From contig NZ_CALKHS010000006.1 of NCBI RefSeq assembly GCF_937988725.1, forward strand, positions 1-45,319: a stretch of DNA of 45,319 nt. The letters are read 5' to 3'. This DNA comes from an uncultured Castellaniella sp. GTDB lineage: Bacteria > Pseudomonadota > Gammaproteobacteria > Burkholderiales > Burkholderiaceae_B. The first letter of the stretch is position 1; every line of letters starts with the position of its first letter. A program made the translations under genes and the position numbers. Below are positions 1 to 9,776 of the stretch, piece after piece. A model generated the notes under the pieces. It was not told where the DNA came from, searched no databases, and saw only the letters and a list, made by a program, of their open reading frames with translations.

Positions 1-1019
1 GCGGCGATGTCGCGCGAGAGCACGACGGTCGAATCCAAGTGGGCAAACGTCGTCGCAGGCGACGGGTCGGTCAGGTCGTCGGCCGGCACGTACACGGCCT
101 GGATCGAAGTGATGGAGCCCACCTTCGTCGAGGTGATGCGCTCCTGCAGTTTGCCCATTTCCTCGGCCAGCGTCGGCTGGTAGCCCACCGCCGACGGCAT
201 GCGGCCGAGCAGCGCGGACACTTCGGTGCCGGCCAGCGTGTAGCGGTAGATGTTGTCCACGAAGAACAGCACGTCGCGGCCTTCGTCGCGGAAGGATTCC
301 GCCATCGTCAGGCCGGACAGAGCCACGCGCAGACGGTTCCCCGGGGGTTCGTTCATCTGACCGAACACCATGGCGACCTTGGATTCGGCCAGGTTGTCCA
401 GCTTGATGACGCCGGCATCCGACATTTCGTGATAGAAGTCGTTGCCCTCGCGGGTGCGTTCACCCACGCCGGCGAACACCGACAGACCGCTGTGGGCCTT
501 GGCGATGTTGTTGATCAGTTCCAGCATGTTCACGGTCTTGCCCACGCCGGCGCCGCCGAACAGGCCGACCTTGCCGCCCTTGGCGAACGGGCAGACCAGG
601 TCGATCACCTTGATGCCGGTTTCCAGCAGTTCCACCGAGGGCGACAGTTCGTCGAACTTCGGGGCGTGCTGGTGAATGGCGCGCTTTTCGGTCGACTGGA
701 TGTCGCCGCGCTCGTCGATGGGACGGCCCAGCACGTCCATGATGCGGCCCAGGGTGCCCTGGCCGACCGGCACCGAGATCGGAGCGCCCGTGCCGGCCAC
801 GGCCATGCCGCGGCGCAGGCCGTCGGACGAACCCATGGCAATGGTGCGCACTACGCCGTCGCCCAGCTGCTGCTGGACCTCGAACGTCAGACCTTTTTCC
901 GCGAAGGCGGAGGACTCGTCGGTCAAGGTGAGCGCGTCGTAGATGTTGGGGATGCTGTCGCGGGGGAACTGAATGTCCACCACTGCGCCGATGCACTGAA
1001 CGATGGTACCGTTGCTCAT
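1..1019 (-). CDS. atpD: F1 ATP synthase subunit beta (partial)
   Basis: Catalytic beta subunit of the F1 headpiece, which makes ATP from ADP and phosphate at the cytoplasmic face of the inner membrane. The reading frame starts at the ATG complementary to 1017-1019 (MSNGTIVQCIGAVVDIQFPR) and runs off the left edge, so about 340 N-terminal residues are present. The P-loop GGAGVGKT, the following ERTREGND segment and the FVDNIYRYT Walker B region are all readable and are typical of beta rather than alpha. It is the last synthase gene seen here, 42 bases after atpG. The C-terminal domain with the DELSEED region lies outside the window. Identity is certain; only the 3' end is missing. Confidence 0.97.
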   Translation of the reverse strand, partial: MSNGTIVQCIGAVVDIQFPRDSIPNIYDALTLTDESSAFAEKGLTFEVQQQLGDGVVRTIAMGSSDGLRRGMAVAGTGAPISVPVGQGTLGRIMDVLGRPIDERGDIQSTEKRAIHQHAPKFDELSPSVELLETGIKVIDLVCPFAKGGKVGLFGGAGVGKTVNMLELINNIAKAHSGLSVFAGVGERTREGNDFYHEMSDAGVIKLDNLAESKVAMVFGQMNEPPGNRLRVALSGLTMAESFRDEGRDVLFFVDNIYRYTLAGTEVSALLGRMPSAVGYQPTLAEEMGKLQERITSTKVGSITSIQAVYVPADDLTDPSPATTFAHLDSTVVLSRDIA

Positions 1020-1061
1020 GTTTAGTCCTATAGATTCTGGGGTTGACCTGGCGTGCGTCGA

Positions 1062-1961
1062 TCAGACCGCCGCTGCGCCGCCCACGATTTCCGAAATTTC
1101 CTTGGTGATGGCCGCCTGACGGGTCTTGTTGTAGACCAGCTGGAGGTCGCCGATGACTTTCTTGGCGTTGTCGGAGGCCGCCTTCATGGCCACCATCCGC
1201 GCGGATTGCTCGCTGGCCATGTTCTCGGCCACGGCCTGATACACCAGGCCTTCCACGTACCGCAACAGCAGATCGTCGATGACCGTCTGGGAATCCGGTT
1301 CGTACAGATAATCCCAGCCGTACTGCGTTTCCAGCGCGTCGTCTTCCTGGCTGCCCGACTGGAAGGGGTCGTCGAGCCCCGAAGGCAGCGGCAGCAGGCG
1401 GATGAAGCTGGGGTCCTGCTTCATCGTGTTGACGAAGCGGCTGGTCGCCAGATACACGGCATCGACCTTGCCGTCGACGAAGTCGTCGATCTGCGCCTTG
1501 ATGGCGCCGATCAGGCGTTCCAGGTTGGGCGCATCGCCCAGCTGGACTTCCGAGGACACCACGTTGACGCCCACGCGATTGAGCAGGCCCAGGCCCTTGG
1601 AGCCCAGCGCCGTCGCCTGGACGCGAATGCCTTGCTGTTCGAATTCCTTGATCCGCGCCAATGCCAAGCGCGAGATGTTGGTATTCAGACCGCCGCACAG
1701 GCCCTTGTCGGTCGTGACCAGCACGATGCCGACGGCCGACAGCTTCGGACGTTCCACCATGTACGGGTGGGTGTAATCCGGGTTCGCCTGCATCAGGTGC
1801 GCGGCAATCGCACGGACCTTGGTGGCGTAGGGACGGCCGGCCCGCATGCGATCCTGCGCCTTGCGCATTTTCGATGCGGCGACCATTTCCATCGCCTTGG
1901 TGATCTTGCGCGTGTTTTGCACGCTCTTGATCTTGGTTCGAATTTCCTTGATTCCGGCCAT
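1062..1961 (-). CDS. atpG: F1 ATP synthase subunit gamma
   Basis: Central rotor shaft of F1, coupling c-ring rotation to conformational change in the alpha3beta3 hexamer. The product is 299 residues, close to the usual 285-300. The N-terminus carries the family signature MAGIKEIRTKIKSVQNTRKI followed by TKAMEMVAASKMRKAQ, which forms the first long coiled-coil helix. The C-terminus (KTRQAAITKEISEIVGGAAAV) forms the matching helix. It sits between atpA (55 bases) and atpD (42 bases) in the conserved operon order. Confidence 0.97.
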   Translation of the reverse strand: MAGIKEIRTKIKSVQNTRKITKAMEMVAASKMRKAQDRMRAGRPYATKVRAIAAHLMQANPDYTHPYMVERPKLSAVGIVLVTTDKGLCGGLNTNISRLALARIKEFEQQGIRVQATALGSKGLGLLNRVGVNVVSSEVQLGDAPNLERLIGAIKAQIDDFVDGKVDAVYLATSRFVNTMKQDPSFIRLLPLPSGLDDPFQSGSQEDDALETQYGWDYLYEPDSQTVIDDLLLRYVEGLVYQAVAENMASEQSARMVAMKAASDNAKKVIGDLQLVYNKTRQAAITKEISEIVGGAAAV

Positions 1962-2016
1962 TCCACTATTCCCTTGGGCTGACCGGGGCGCTTGTCATGG
2001 GCGCCCCGGATGCAAC

Positions 2017-3558
<1,542 letters not shown>

Positions 3559-3594
3559 GGTAAGACTCCTGGAATCCTGTTGTGTGGCCCGCCA

Positions 3595-4134
3595 TCATGC
3601 GGCCAGCGTATCGCGCAGATTGGCCAGACGGGCCTGCACGGAAGTGTCGAGCACATGGTCGCCCACGGCGACACGCACCCCGCCGATCAGTTCCGGATCA
3701 ACCGTCACCTGCGACTTGAGTTTGAGGCCGAACTTGCGTTCCAGACCCTGCAGCAGCCCCGCGATCTGGGCCTCATCCAGCGGAAAGGCGCTGGTGATCC
3801 GCGCCAGGGCGGTGCCTTCGACCTGATTGCGCAAGAGTTCGAATTGTTCCGCCACCTGGGGCAGAACCTGAACCCGGCCGTTTTCCACCGCCAGGGCCAC
3901 CAGATTGGCCGCCTGTTCGGGCAGTTCCTGGGGCACCAGAGAGGTGAGCAACTGGATGCGTTGCGCGTTGTTCAGACGCGGATCGCCCATGGCTTCCAGC
4001 ACGTCGGGCATGCCGGAGACCTGGGCCAGCAGCGACAGCACGCCGGACCACGATTCGAGGCCGCGCGCATCGTTGCGCACCGCTTCGAAAAGGGCTTCGG
4101 CGTAGGGCCGCGCGATGGTAGATAGTTCAGCCAT
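3595..4134 (-). CDS. atpH: F1 ATP synthase subunit delta
   Basis: Delta subunit, the top of the peripheral stalk that ties the alpha3beta3 head to subunit b. The product is 179 residues, typical for the family. It starts MAELSTIARPYAEALFE, the characteristic helical N-domain, and ends with the conserved segment VDPELIGGVRVAVGDHVLD followed by a short tail. It lies 12 bases after atpF and 36 bases before atpA, in operon order. Confidence 0.96.
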   Translation of the reverse strand: MAELSTIARPYAEALFEAVRNDARGLESWSGVLSLLAQVSGMPDVLEAMGDPRLNNAQRIQLLTSLVPQELPEQAANLVALAVENGRVQVLPQVAEQFELLRNQVEGTALARITSAFPLDEAQIAGLLQGLERKFGLKLKSQVTVDPELIGGVRVAVGDHVLDTSVQARLANLRDTLAA

Positions 4135-4146
4135 GACTCACCCTGA

Positions 4147-4617
4147 TCAGAGTTGCGCCTTGAGCTGATCCAGAAGATCAGCGTGCGCCTTGGCGTCGAC
4201 TTCGCGGCGCAGAATCTGTTCCGCGCCCTTGACGGCCAGTTCGGCGACTTCGGCACGCAAGGTTTCGCGTGCGCGCTGCGCTTCCTGGGCGGCGTCCTGA
4301 CGGGCCTGAGCGACGATCCGGGCCTTTTCGGCCTCGGCTTCGCGGCGGGCTTCGTCGATCAACAGGGCAGCCTGTTTCTCGGCTTCCGCCAGACGCGCAT
4401 GGTTGTCCGTCTTCGAAGCCGCTTCCATCAGGCTGACACGAGCCTGCGCCTGGGCGAGGTCCGCCTTGCCCTTTTCGGCAGCAGCCAGACCGTCGGCGAT
4501 TTTCTGGCGACGATCATCGATTGCCTTCGTCAGGGGTGGCCAGATGAATTTCATCGTAAACCAACCCAGAACGAAAAACACGATCATCTGGAAAAAGAGA
4601 GTCGCGTTTAAATTCAC
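4147..4617 (-). CDS. atpF: Fo ATP synthase subunit b
   Basis: Peripheral-stalk subunit. The product is 156 residues, matching the E. coli b length. One N-terminal membrane segment (about residues 5-25, LFFQMIVFFVLGWFTMKFIW) is followed by a long charged, alanine-rich coiled coil from about residue 30 to the end. In the cell two copies span from the membrane to subunit delta. The gene is separated from atpE by 122 bases that carry two strong hairpins. Confidence 0.97.
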   Translation of the reverse strand: MNLNATLFFQMIVFFVLGWFTMKFIWPPLTKAIDDRRQKIADGLAAAEKGKADLAQAQARVSLMEAASKTDNHARLAEAEKQAALLIDEARREAEAEKARIVAQARQDAAQEAQRARETLRAEVAELAVKGAEQILRREVDAKAHADLLDQLKAQL

Positions 4618-4642
4618 GGTCGTTTCCCTAATTTACCCACTC

Positions 4643-4669
4643 GTGCCTTGTGGCGAACCCACAAGGCAC
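4643..4669 (-). other. Hairpin between atpE and atpF
   Basis: An 11-base stem GTGCCTTGTGG / CCACAAGGCAC encloses a five-base loop. It lies downstream of the atpE stop and 26 bases upstream of the atpF start on the transcribed strand. There is no U-tract, so an ordinary intrinsic terminator is unlikely. It could protect the atpE segment from 3' exonucleases or act in mRNA processing, which would suit the high c-subunit copy number. This role is inference. Confidence 0.6.
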
Positions 4670-4714
4670 CAAACCTGGCTGCCCGCCCCCGAACAAGCGG
4701 CCGGATCAGCCCCT

Positions 4715-4732
4715 GGCCTGCCTAGGCAGGCC
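4715..4732 (-). other. Perfect palindrome just after atpE
   Basis: An 18-base perfect palindrome (GGCCTGCCT and its complement AGGCAGGCC) lies 8 bases beyond the atpE stop codon. Together with the hairpin at 4643-4669 it fills the only sizeable gap inside the atp operon. Both are well suited to stabilise or punctuate the atpE message. Confidence 0.6.
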
Positions 4733-4739
4733 TGCGCGA

Positions 4740-4982
4740 TCAGCCGACGAACGGGTTGGCGAACGCAAACAGCATGGCCAGACCCACGCCGATCAGGAAG
4801 GCGGCGTCGATCAGACCAACCAGCAGGAACATCTTGGTTTGCAGGGTGTTCATCAATTCGGGCTGGCGCGCGGAGGCTTCGAGGTATTTGCCACCCATCA
4901 GGCCGATGCCGATGCAAGCGCCGATGGCGCCCAGACCGATGATCAGACCGCAAGCGAGAGCAACGAATGCAACGTTGGTCAT
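4740..4982 (-). CDS. atpE: Fo ATP synthase subunit c
   Basis: Proteolipid forming the rotating c-ring. The product is 80 residues in two membrane helices joined by the polar loop ARQPE (about residues 38-42). The proton-carrying carboxylate is an aspartate at about residue 59 (LVGLIDAAFLIG), as in E. coli. A glycine-rich first helix (GLIIGLGAIGACIGIGLMGG) packs the ring. Asp rather than a Gln-plus-Glu sodium-binding pattern suggests proton coupling. Confidence 0.98.
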   Translation of the reverse strand: MTNVAFVALACGLIIGLGAIGACIGIGLMGGKYLEASARQPELMNTLQTKMFLLVGLIDAAFLIGVGLAMLFAFANPFVG

Positions 4983-5033
4983 AACAACTCCTTGGTAAGT
5001 AAACGTTGTTTAGTCAGAAAACAAAATCAGAAA

Positions 5034-5927
5034 TCAGTGGCCTTCGTGCGCCAGCCCGATATACACCAGGGTCAGCATCATGAAGATGTATGCCTGCAGC
5101 AGCACGATCAGGATATGGAAGATCGCCCACGCCGAGCCGGCCAGCACGTGCCCGAATGCCAGGCTGATGCTGGTCGCATCCGCCCCCACCCAGGCCCCCC
5201 CCAGCAAGGCGATCAGCATGAACAGCAGTTCGCCCGCATACATATTGCCGAACAGCCGCATGCCCAGAGAGACGGTCTTGGCGACATATTCGATGAGATT
5301 GAGCAGCAGATTGAACGGGGCCAGCACCAGGGCGCCCACGCCGTGCGCATGGAAAGGCGCGGTGAAGAGTTCTTTGACGAAGCCGCCCACGTGCTTGATC
5401 TTGACGCCGTAGTACAGGGTGAGCAGCAGCACGCCCAGCGACATGCCCATGGGGATGTTCAGGTCGGCGGTGGGCAGGATGCGATGGTAGTACAGGGGGT
5501 CGGAGTGATCGGCGCCCAGTCCGACGGCGCGGAAGATCCAGCCCATCAGGTCGACGGGGATCAGGTCCAGCGAGTTCATGAGGGTGATCCACAGGAACAC
5601 GGTCAGGGCCAGCGGCGCGGCGTACAGACGGGATTTTTCATTGGGGACGATGTTCTTGGCTTCTTCGTAGACCATGCCCACCAGCATTTCCACGGACATC
5701 TGGAAGCGGCCGGGGACGTCGGTCGTGGCCCGCCGGGCGGCGCGCCACAGGAAGTAGATGACGATGGCCCCCATCAGGATGGACCAGAACAGGGAGTCGT
5801 AGTTCACGACGCCGAAATTGGCGATGATGTCCTGCTTGTGCCCGAGATTATTCAGGTGCACCAGGTGGTGCTGAATATATTCGGACTGAGGCGTCGTTAC
5901 TGCGTCGGTCATCGGTAAGCCCTTCAA
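5034..5927 (-). CDS. atpB: Fo ATP synthase subunit a
   Basis: Membrane stator subunit that forms the proton half-channels beside the c-ring. The product is 297 residues with several hydrophobic helices. The essential arginine helix is visible as SLGMRLFGNMYAGE near residue 220. The start MKGLPMTDAV was kept because it is the longest open start; the internal ATG at MTDAV (complementary to 5910-5912) is an equally plausible start. It is 51 bases upstream of atpE. Confidence 0.95.
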   Translation of the reverse strand: MKGLPMTDAVTTPQSEYIQHHLVHLNNLGHKQDIIANFGVVNYDSLFWSILMGAIVIYFLWRAARRATTDVPGRFQMSVEMLVGMVYEEAKNIVPNEKSRLYAAPLALTVFLWITLMNSLDLIPVDLMGWIFRAVGLGADHSDPLYYHRILPTADLNIPMGMSLGVLLLTLYYGVKIKHVGGFVKELFTAPFHAHGVGALVLAPFNLLLNLIEYVAKTVSLGMRLFGNMYAGELLFMLIALLGGAWVGADATSISLAFGHVLAGSAWAIFHILIVLLQAYIFMMLTLVYIGLAHEGH

Positions 5928-5938
5928 ACGTAATCAAA

Positions 5939-6424
5939 TCATGGCAGGCGGCGCAAGGCCAGCAACACCACATACCCCTTCATGACGCCCATCAGCCCCA
6001 GCAGGAACGCCAGCCAGTTCAGCCAGCCGCCCCACCGCCACGCCACCAGGACCACCACCCCAGCTACCACCAGCAGCTTGAGGAGTTCGCCCCAGAAAAA
6101 GGCGAGCGACCCCGGGCGTTTCGGCCCGAAATACCCCAGCAGCAGCCGCATGGCGAACAGTGCGTTGGGTACAAAATAGGCTGCCGCCCCGATCAAGGCG
6201 GAAGCCCCAGCGTCCTTCCCAGCAATCCCCCAGGCCCCCAGCACCACCAGCATCCCCGTGAATGCCTGCGCCGCCAGCGCCCGAAACAGGCCGACTCGTG
6301 AACGTCTGGCAATCAGCGCGCGTTCCGCATCACTGAGCGCCAGCGGTTCGGCCGGGTCCGTCGACATGGCCTTCGACCCGTCATCCAACCCTTTGCGCGG
6401 ATCCGATGCGGCCCGATCACCCAT
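5939..6424 (-). CDS. atpI: ATP synthase assembly protein I
   Basis: Small membrane protein that leads many atp operons and assists c-ring assembly or cation supply. Four hydrophobic stretches are visible (for example QAFTGMLVVLGAWGIAG and WLAFLLGLMGVMKGYVVLL), matching the AtpI layout. I chose the ATG complementary to 6422-6424 (MGDRAASDP). A TTG start at 6472 would sit only a few bases from a good -10 box, and a further ATG (MSTDPAEPLAL, 6367) with a GAAGG upstream is an alternative. It lies 11 bases before atpB. Confidence 0.85.
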   Translation of the reverse strand: MGDRAASDPRKGLDDGSKAMSTDPAEPLALSDAERALIARRSRVGLFRALAAQAFTGMLVVLGAWGIAGKDAGASALIGAAAYFVPNALFAMRLLLGYFGPKRPGSLAFFWGELLKLLVVAGVVVLVAWRWGGWLNWLAFLLGLMGVMKGYVVLLALRRLP

Positions 6425-6480
6425 AAAAACCCGTTCACGGCCCGGCGATTGATCGCCGGGCAATAAAGTCAAACCGTTGA

Positions 6481-6509
6481 ATTATAGCTTTTTTTGACAC
6501 GGGATTCAG
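6481..6509 (-). promoter_or_regulatory. Candidate atp operon promoter
   Basis: On the minus strand a perfect TATAAT lies at 6486-6481. A weak -35 (CTGAAT, 6509-6504) stands 17 bases upstream. An A-tract of seven lies between them. Transcription would begin near 6474, upstream of the chosen atpI start. The -35 matches only three of six bases, so the call rests mainly on the -10 and the position. Confidence 0.5.
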
Positions 6510-6739
6510 AGCCCCGCCCCAAAAGGCGCACCATTTTAACCCAGATTCGCCAACCATGTCCTGATACAGGCGGGGCCGCCCGAAGGGCTACGTCCTTTGG
6601 GGGATGCGCGCCTCCCGATCGGGCGAACAGCCTACTTTATCTGCCCTATGGGTGGCCGCGGGGCCGCCCCGTACCATGCTTTCCAAGGCGATTCGTTGCG
6701 GCTGGCAACAAAAGCAACGCCTGGTCGGAGGAGCATCCC
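6510..6739. other. Intergenic region between atpI and csgE
   Basis: About 230 bases between the atp promoter and the curli genes. It must hold the start signals of the curli-pga unit, but I see no convincing sigma-70 pair. Several GC-rich inverted repeats occur near 6568-6600 and 6649-6670. No gene is supported here: the frame of csgE is open through the region, but the strong Shine-Dalgarno sequence at 6727-6733 places its start at 6740. Confidence 0.5.
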
Positions 6740-7189
6740 GTGCGGTTCGTCGGCTTTCGATGCGGTTTCAGTCTCTGTTGCGTTCTGGCTCTGGCCGGCA
6801 TGCCGGCGGCCGCGCAGGAGCCGGTACCCGCCGGGCAGATGGACCAGGGCAGGATCGACCACGAGCCGCTGCGCGGCCTGATGATCAACCGGACCATGAC
6901 CGTCATGGGCTGGGATTTCTACAAGAGTTTTTCGGAGATCTGGCAGGCCCTGTACCCGGAATCGCAGGACACCCTCACCGTGGTCGAACGGCCCACCGCC
7001 CAGTACGGCAGCGAGATCTGGGTCAACTACCTGGACCAGACCGTCTTCCACACGTTCCTGTCGCCCGCCCGATCCCGGGCGCGCGACGAGAGCCGGAATG
7101 CCGTGGAAGTGGTGCACAACAACATCGACATCATCAACGCCCAGCGCCAGTTCGTCCAGGACGCCGATCTGGGCCCCGAGGAGATGTAA
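6740..7189 (+). CDS. csgE: Curli export adaptor CsgE
   Basis: Periplasmic protein that caps the CsgG channel and directs curlin subunits into it. The GTG at 6740 is chosen because GGAGGAG at 6727-6733 sits six bases before it; the product is then 149 residues. A signal peptide (GFSLCCVLALAGMPAAAQ) ends near residue 25. The mature part contains LRGLMINRTMTVMGWDFY and a conserved VVEDRPTA-like stretch (TVVERPTAQYGSEIWV), as in CsgE. The C-terminus keeps the VHNNIDIINAQRQ helix. Its stop abuts the csgF start. Confidence 0.9.
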   Translation: MRFVGFRCGFSLCCVLALAGMPAAAQEPVPAGQMDQGRIDHEPLRGLMINRTMTVMGWDFYKSFSEIWQALYPESQDTLTVVERPTAQYGSEIWVNYLDQTVFHTFLSPARSRARDESRNAVEVVHNNIDIINAQRQFVQDADLGPEEM

Positions 7190-7564
7190 ATGGATTCACA
7201 TGTTCCCAGCACCCGCGCGAGCGCGCCGCGCCTCGGAGCCGCACTGGCGTCCCTGGCGGCGATCCCGCTCCTGTCCGCATCGGCGCAGGCCGGCCAGTTG
7301 CTCTACACCCCCGTGAACCCGTCGTTCGGCGGCAACCCGCTCAACGGCCCGACCCTGCTGCAAAGCGCACAGGCCCAGAAGCGCTACCCCTACCCCATGG
7401 ACGACCTGGGGATCGACAACATCGGCCAGATCCTGCAGACCAACAACGGCTTCCTGATCCAGCGGGGCAGCAAGCTGTACTGGGTGGATCTCAACGGAAA
7501 CGCACACCCCATCAATCTGGATGGGTCCAGCACGACCAGCACGGCCGACGCGCCGATCAAATAA
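7190..7564 (+). CDS. csgF: Curli assembly factor CsgF
   Basis: Extracellular factor that binds the CsgG pore and positions the nucleator CsgB. The product is 124 residues. A signal peptide ends around SASAQAG. The mature N-terminus carries the CsgF signature that inserts into the CsgG constriction: LLYTPVNPSFGGNPLNG then PTLLQSAQAQ. It begins immediately after the csgE stop and is followed 19 bases later by csgG, so the three are one transcript. Confidence 0.93.
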   Translation: MDSHVPSTRASAPRLGAALASLAAIPLLSASAQAGQLLYTPVNPSFGGNPLNGPTLLQSAQAQKRYPYPMDDLGIDNIGQILQTNNGFLIQRGSKLYWVDLNGNAHPINLDGSSTTSTADAPIK

Positions 7565-7583
7565 TCCGGAATAGAGGTGTGCC

Positions 7584-8534
7584 ATGGATACCCTTGGGAT
7601 GTCGGTCTTCCCCGCGCTGTTCCAGGCGCGCCGCCTGTGCATCGGCGCGCTGGCGACGCTCACGCTGTCGGCCTGCGCGCTGCAGAAGCCCATGAACGTC
7701 TCGAACGAAGCCCAGCTGACGCCCGCGACGCCGTCGACCATCAATCTGATGAAACTGCCGCCGCCGCAGAAGAAGATCGTGGCAGCGGTCTACGGCTTCC
7801 GTGACGAGACCGGGCAGTACAAGCCCAACCCCAGCAGCGCGTTTTCCACCGCCGTCACGCAGGGCGCGGCCTCGATGCTGATGAAGGCCCTGAAGGACTC
7901 GGGGTGGTTCATTCCTGTCGAACGCGAGGGCCTGCAGTCCCTGCTGACCGAACGCCGGGTCCTGCGCGCGATCGACGACCACCCGCAAAACGGCGGCCAG
8001 GCCGTCACCGTCCCCAACCTGCTGCCTGCATCGATCATCCTGGAAGGGGGCATCGTGGGCTTCGACTCCAGCACCCGCACGGGGGGACTGGGGGCGAAGT
8101 TCCTGGGCATCGGCCTGACGACGCAGTACAGCGTAGACCAGGTCACGATCAATCTGCGCGCCGTGGACGTCATGAGCGGCGAGGTGCTGAACAGCGTCTC
8201 GACCACCAAGACCATCTGGTCGTACGAGATCCACCCGAGCTACTTCCGCTTCGTCAACTATTACGACCTGCTGGAGATCGAAGGGGGCTACACGAACAAC
8301 GAACCGACCCAGCTTGCGGTCAAGGAAGCCATCGACGCCGCGGTCATGCACCTGACCGTCGAAGGCATCCGGGACAACCGGTGGCGCCTGAAAAACCCGT
8401 CCGACTGGAACTCCCCCCTGCTCCAGCGCTATCTGAATGCCGAGAAGAAAGACACCACCGTGACCGTCACTCCGCGCCAGTCCATCAAGCAGGAAGACGA
8501 GGCCGTGGCCGACAACGGCCACGCATCCCGGTAG
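7584..8534 (+). CDS. csgG: Curli secretion channel lipoprotein CsgG
   Basis: Outer-membrane lipoprotein that forms the nonameric curlin export pore. The product is 316 residues, a little longer than the E. coli protein. The lipobox is TLSAC with the lipidated Cys near residue 31. The CsgG domain follows, with KKIVAAVYGFRDETGQYKP, the constriction/barrel region and SIILEGGIVGFDSSTRTGG all recognisable. A charged C-terminal tail of about 30 residues (EKKDTTVTV... to the end) extends past the core. Confidence 0.95.
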   Translation: MDTLGMSVFPALFQARRLCIGALATLTLSACALQKPMNVSNEAQLTPATPSTINLMKLPPPQKKIVAAVYGFRDETGQYKPNPSSAFSTAVTQGAASMLMKALKDSGWFIPVEREGLQSLLTERRVLRAIDDHPQNGGQAVTVPNLLPASIILEGGIVGFDSSTRTGGLGAKFLGIGLTTQYSVDQVTINLRAVDVMSGEVLNSVSTTKTIWSYEIHPSYFRFVNYYDLLEIEGGYTNNEPTQLAVKEAIDAAVMHLTVEGIRDNRWRLKNPSDWNSPLLQRYLNAEKKDTTVTVTPRQSIKQEDEAVADNGHASR

Positions 8535-8571
8535 GCGCCATGCAGCCCCCGTCTGATTTGGAGTTTCCATC

Positions 8572-9123
8572 ATGAACACACTCACCCTCCGCACCCGCTC
8601 GGGCCGCGCCGCCCGCACCGGCCCCGCCCTGTGCATGCTGGCGCTGCTTGCCGCGGCCCCATTGACAGGCCAGTGCGGCACTCCGGACATGTCGTCGCTG
8701 TCGGAGCTGCCGCCCACGGAACTGAATGCATCGTCCTTGCAGGCGAGCACCTTTCAGAAAGGCAGCCTGAATACCGGCAGCATCGCGCAAAAGGGCGCCA
8801 ATACCGTCGCCTCGATCTCGCAGGAAGGCGCGAACAATCACGCGACGGTCTCGCAAACCGGCGTCGATAACACCGCGATCCTGGCCCAGTACGGCGCGGG
8901 CAATGACGCTCAGATTCTGCAAAGCGGCAGCGGCGACTCCGGCGACATCACTCAGCGCGGCAACGGCAACCACGCGAAGCTGGAGCAATACGCCAGCAAT
9001 GCCTCCGCAAGCCTGAACCAGTTCGGCAACTTCAACCAACTGTCGGTCACGCAGACCGTGCCCGGCCCGCTGCCGCCCATCATCCAGATTGGCGCCGGTC
9101 TGAAGCTGAACGTCTACCGATAA
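8572..9123 (+). CDS. csgB: Minor curlin / nucleator, CsgB-like
   Basis: Amyloid subunit of curli. The product is 183 residues with an N-terminal signal-like hydrophobic stretch (LCMLALLAAAPLTG). About six imperfect curlin repeats follow (pattern Q-x-G-x2-N-x5-Q), for example IAQKGANTVASISQEGANNH and VSQTGVDNTAILAQYG. I call it CsgB because it precedes the more regular CsgA-like gene. A non-repeat tail (VPGPLPPIIQIGAGLKLNVYR) could anchor it to CsgF or the cell surface. CsgA and CsgB are hard to tell apart by repeats alone, so the assignment is moderate. Confidence 0.8.
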   Translation: MNTLTLRTRSGRAARTGPALCMLALLAAAPLTGQCGTPDMSSLSELPPTELNASSLQASTFQKGSLNTGSIAQKGANTVASISQEGANNHATVSQTGVDNTAILAQYGAGNDAQILQSGSGDSGDITQRGNGNHAKLEQYASNASASLNQFGNFNQLSVTQTVPGPLPPIIQIGAGLKLNVYR

Positions 9124-9217
9124 CGCTTTTCGTTTCTTTCCCCACAAAACCCGGTATCAAGGCCGCTGGGTGGCGTATTTCTCACACAGGTCTTGTCGAC
9201 TCTAGAGGAGCATCACC

Positions 9218-9703
9218 ATGAAAACTCAACTTTGCGCACTGGCATCCGGCCTTGTCCTGGCGTTCTCCGGCGCTGCAGCCTTCGCGGGCAGCACGGGGAG
9301 CACATACCAGAACGGCTTCAACAACGACGCCGCCATCACCCAGGCCTACAACGGCAACGCCACGGCCAAGATCGTCCAGGAAGGCGCCCAGAACGTCGCC
9401 AAGGCGAATCAGGACAACAACTGGTTCGGGACCGCGAACATCGATATCTATCAGAACGGATACCAGAACTTCGCCAATGCCCAGCAGTCTCACACCCTGA
9501 ACTCCGACTCGAAGATCGTGCAGGTGGGCGCCCTGAATGTGGCCAACACGAAACAGACGTGGGGGGCCAACCAGTCTTCCGACGTCTATCAGAACGGCTA
9601 CAACAATACTGCCAACGTCACCCAGATGGGCTCGAACCTGAGCGCGACGGCCGTCCAGGTCGGCGTCCAGAACCTCAGCACCATTACCCAAACGGGCTGG
9701 TAA
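9218..9703 (+). CDS. csgA: Major curlin subunit, CsgA-like
   Basis: Main structural subunit of the curli fibre. The product is 161 residues with a clean signal peptide (MKTQLCALASGLVLAFSG, cleavage near AFAG). The mature chain is built of Gln/Asn/Gly-rich curlin repeats: TYQNGFNNDAAITQ, IVQEGAQNVAKANQ, IYQNGYQNFANAQQ, IVQVGALNVANTKQ, VYQNGYNNTANVTQ and AVQVGVQNLSTITQ. YQNG and VQ(E/V)G units alternate. The start has a strong GAGGAG 8-10 bases upstream. The 95-base gap from csgB gives room for separate mRNA processing or a promoter. Confidence 0.87.
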   Translation: MKTQLCALASGLVLAFSGAAAFAGSTGSTYQNGFNNDAAITQAYNGNATAKIVQEGAQNVAKANQDNNWFGTANIDIYQNGYQNFANAQQSHTLNSDSKIVQVGALNVANTKQTWGANQSSDVYQNGYNNTANVTQMGSNLSATAVQVGVQNLSTITQTGW

Positions 9704-9776
9704 GCAGACAAGCCCGCGGGGCCGCCACGCGGCGGCTCTGCGGCAACACCCGGCAATGGCGCATCGAGAGGCAAGC

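Noticed and set aside
39..1025. Long plus-strand frame opposite atpD (and similar long frames opposite atpA, pgaA, pgaB and others)
   Set aside because: Codon composition of GC-rich genes opens antisense frames; these products are His/Arg/Gln/Gly-rich with no family motifs, while the opposite strand encodes clear conserved proteins.
6494..6739. N-terminal extension of csgE by 82 residues
   Set aside because: The extension lacks similarity to CsgE and would hide the signal peptide; the strong GGAGGAG sequence six bases before GTG 6740 fixes the start.
9193..9211. Stretch GTCGACTCTAGAGGA before csgA, identical to part of a common cloning polylinker
   Set aside because: Only 15 bases match; neighbouring polylinker sites are absent on both sides, and the sequence works as a natural Shine-Dalgarno region for csgA. 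Treated as coincidence.
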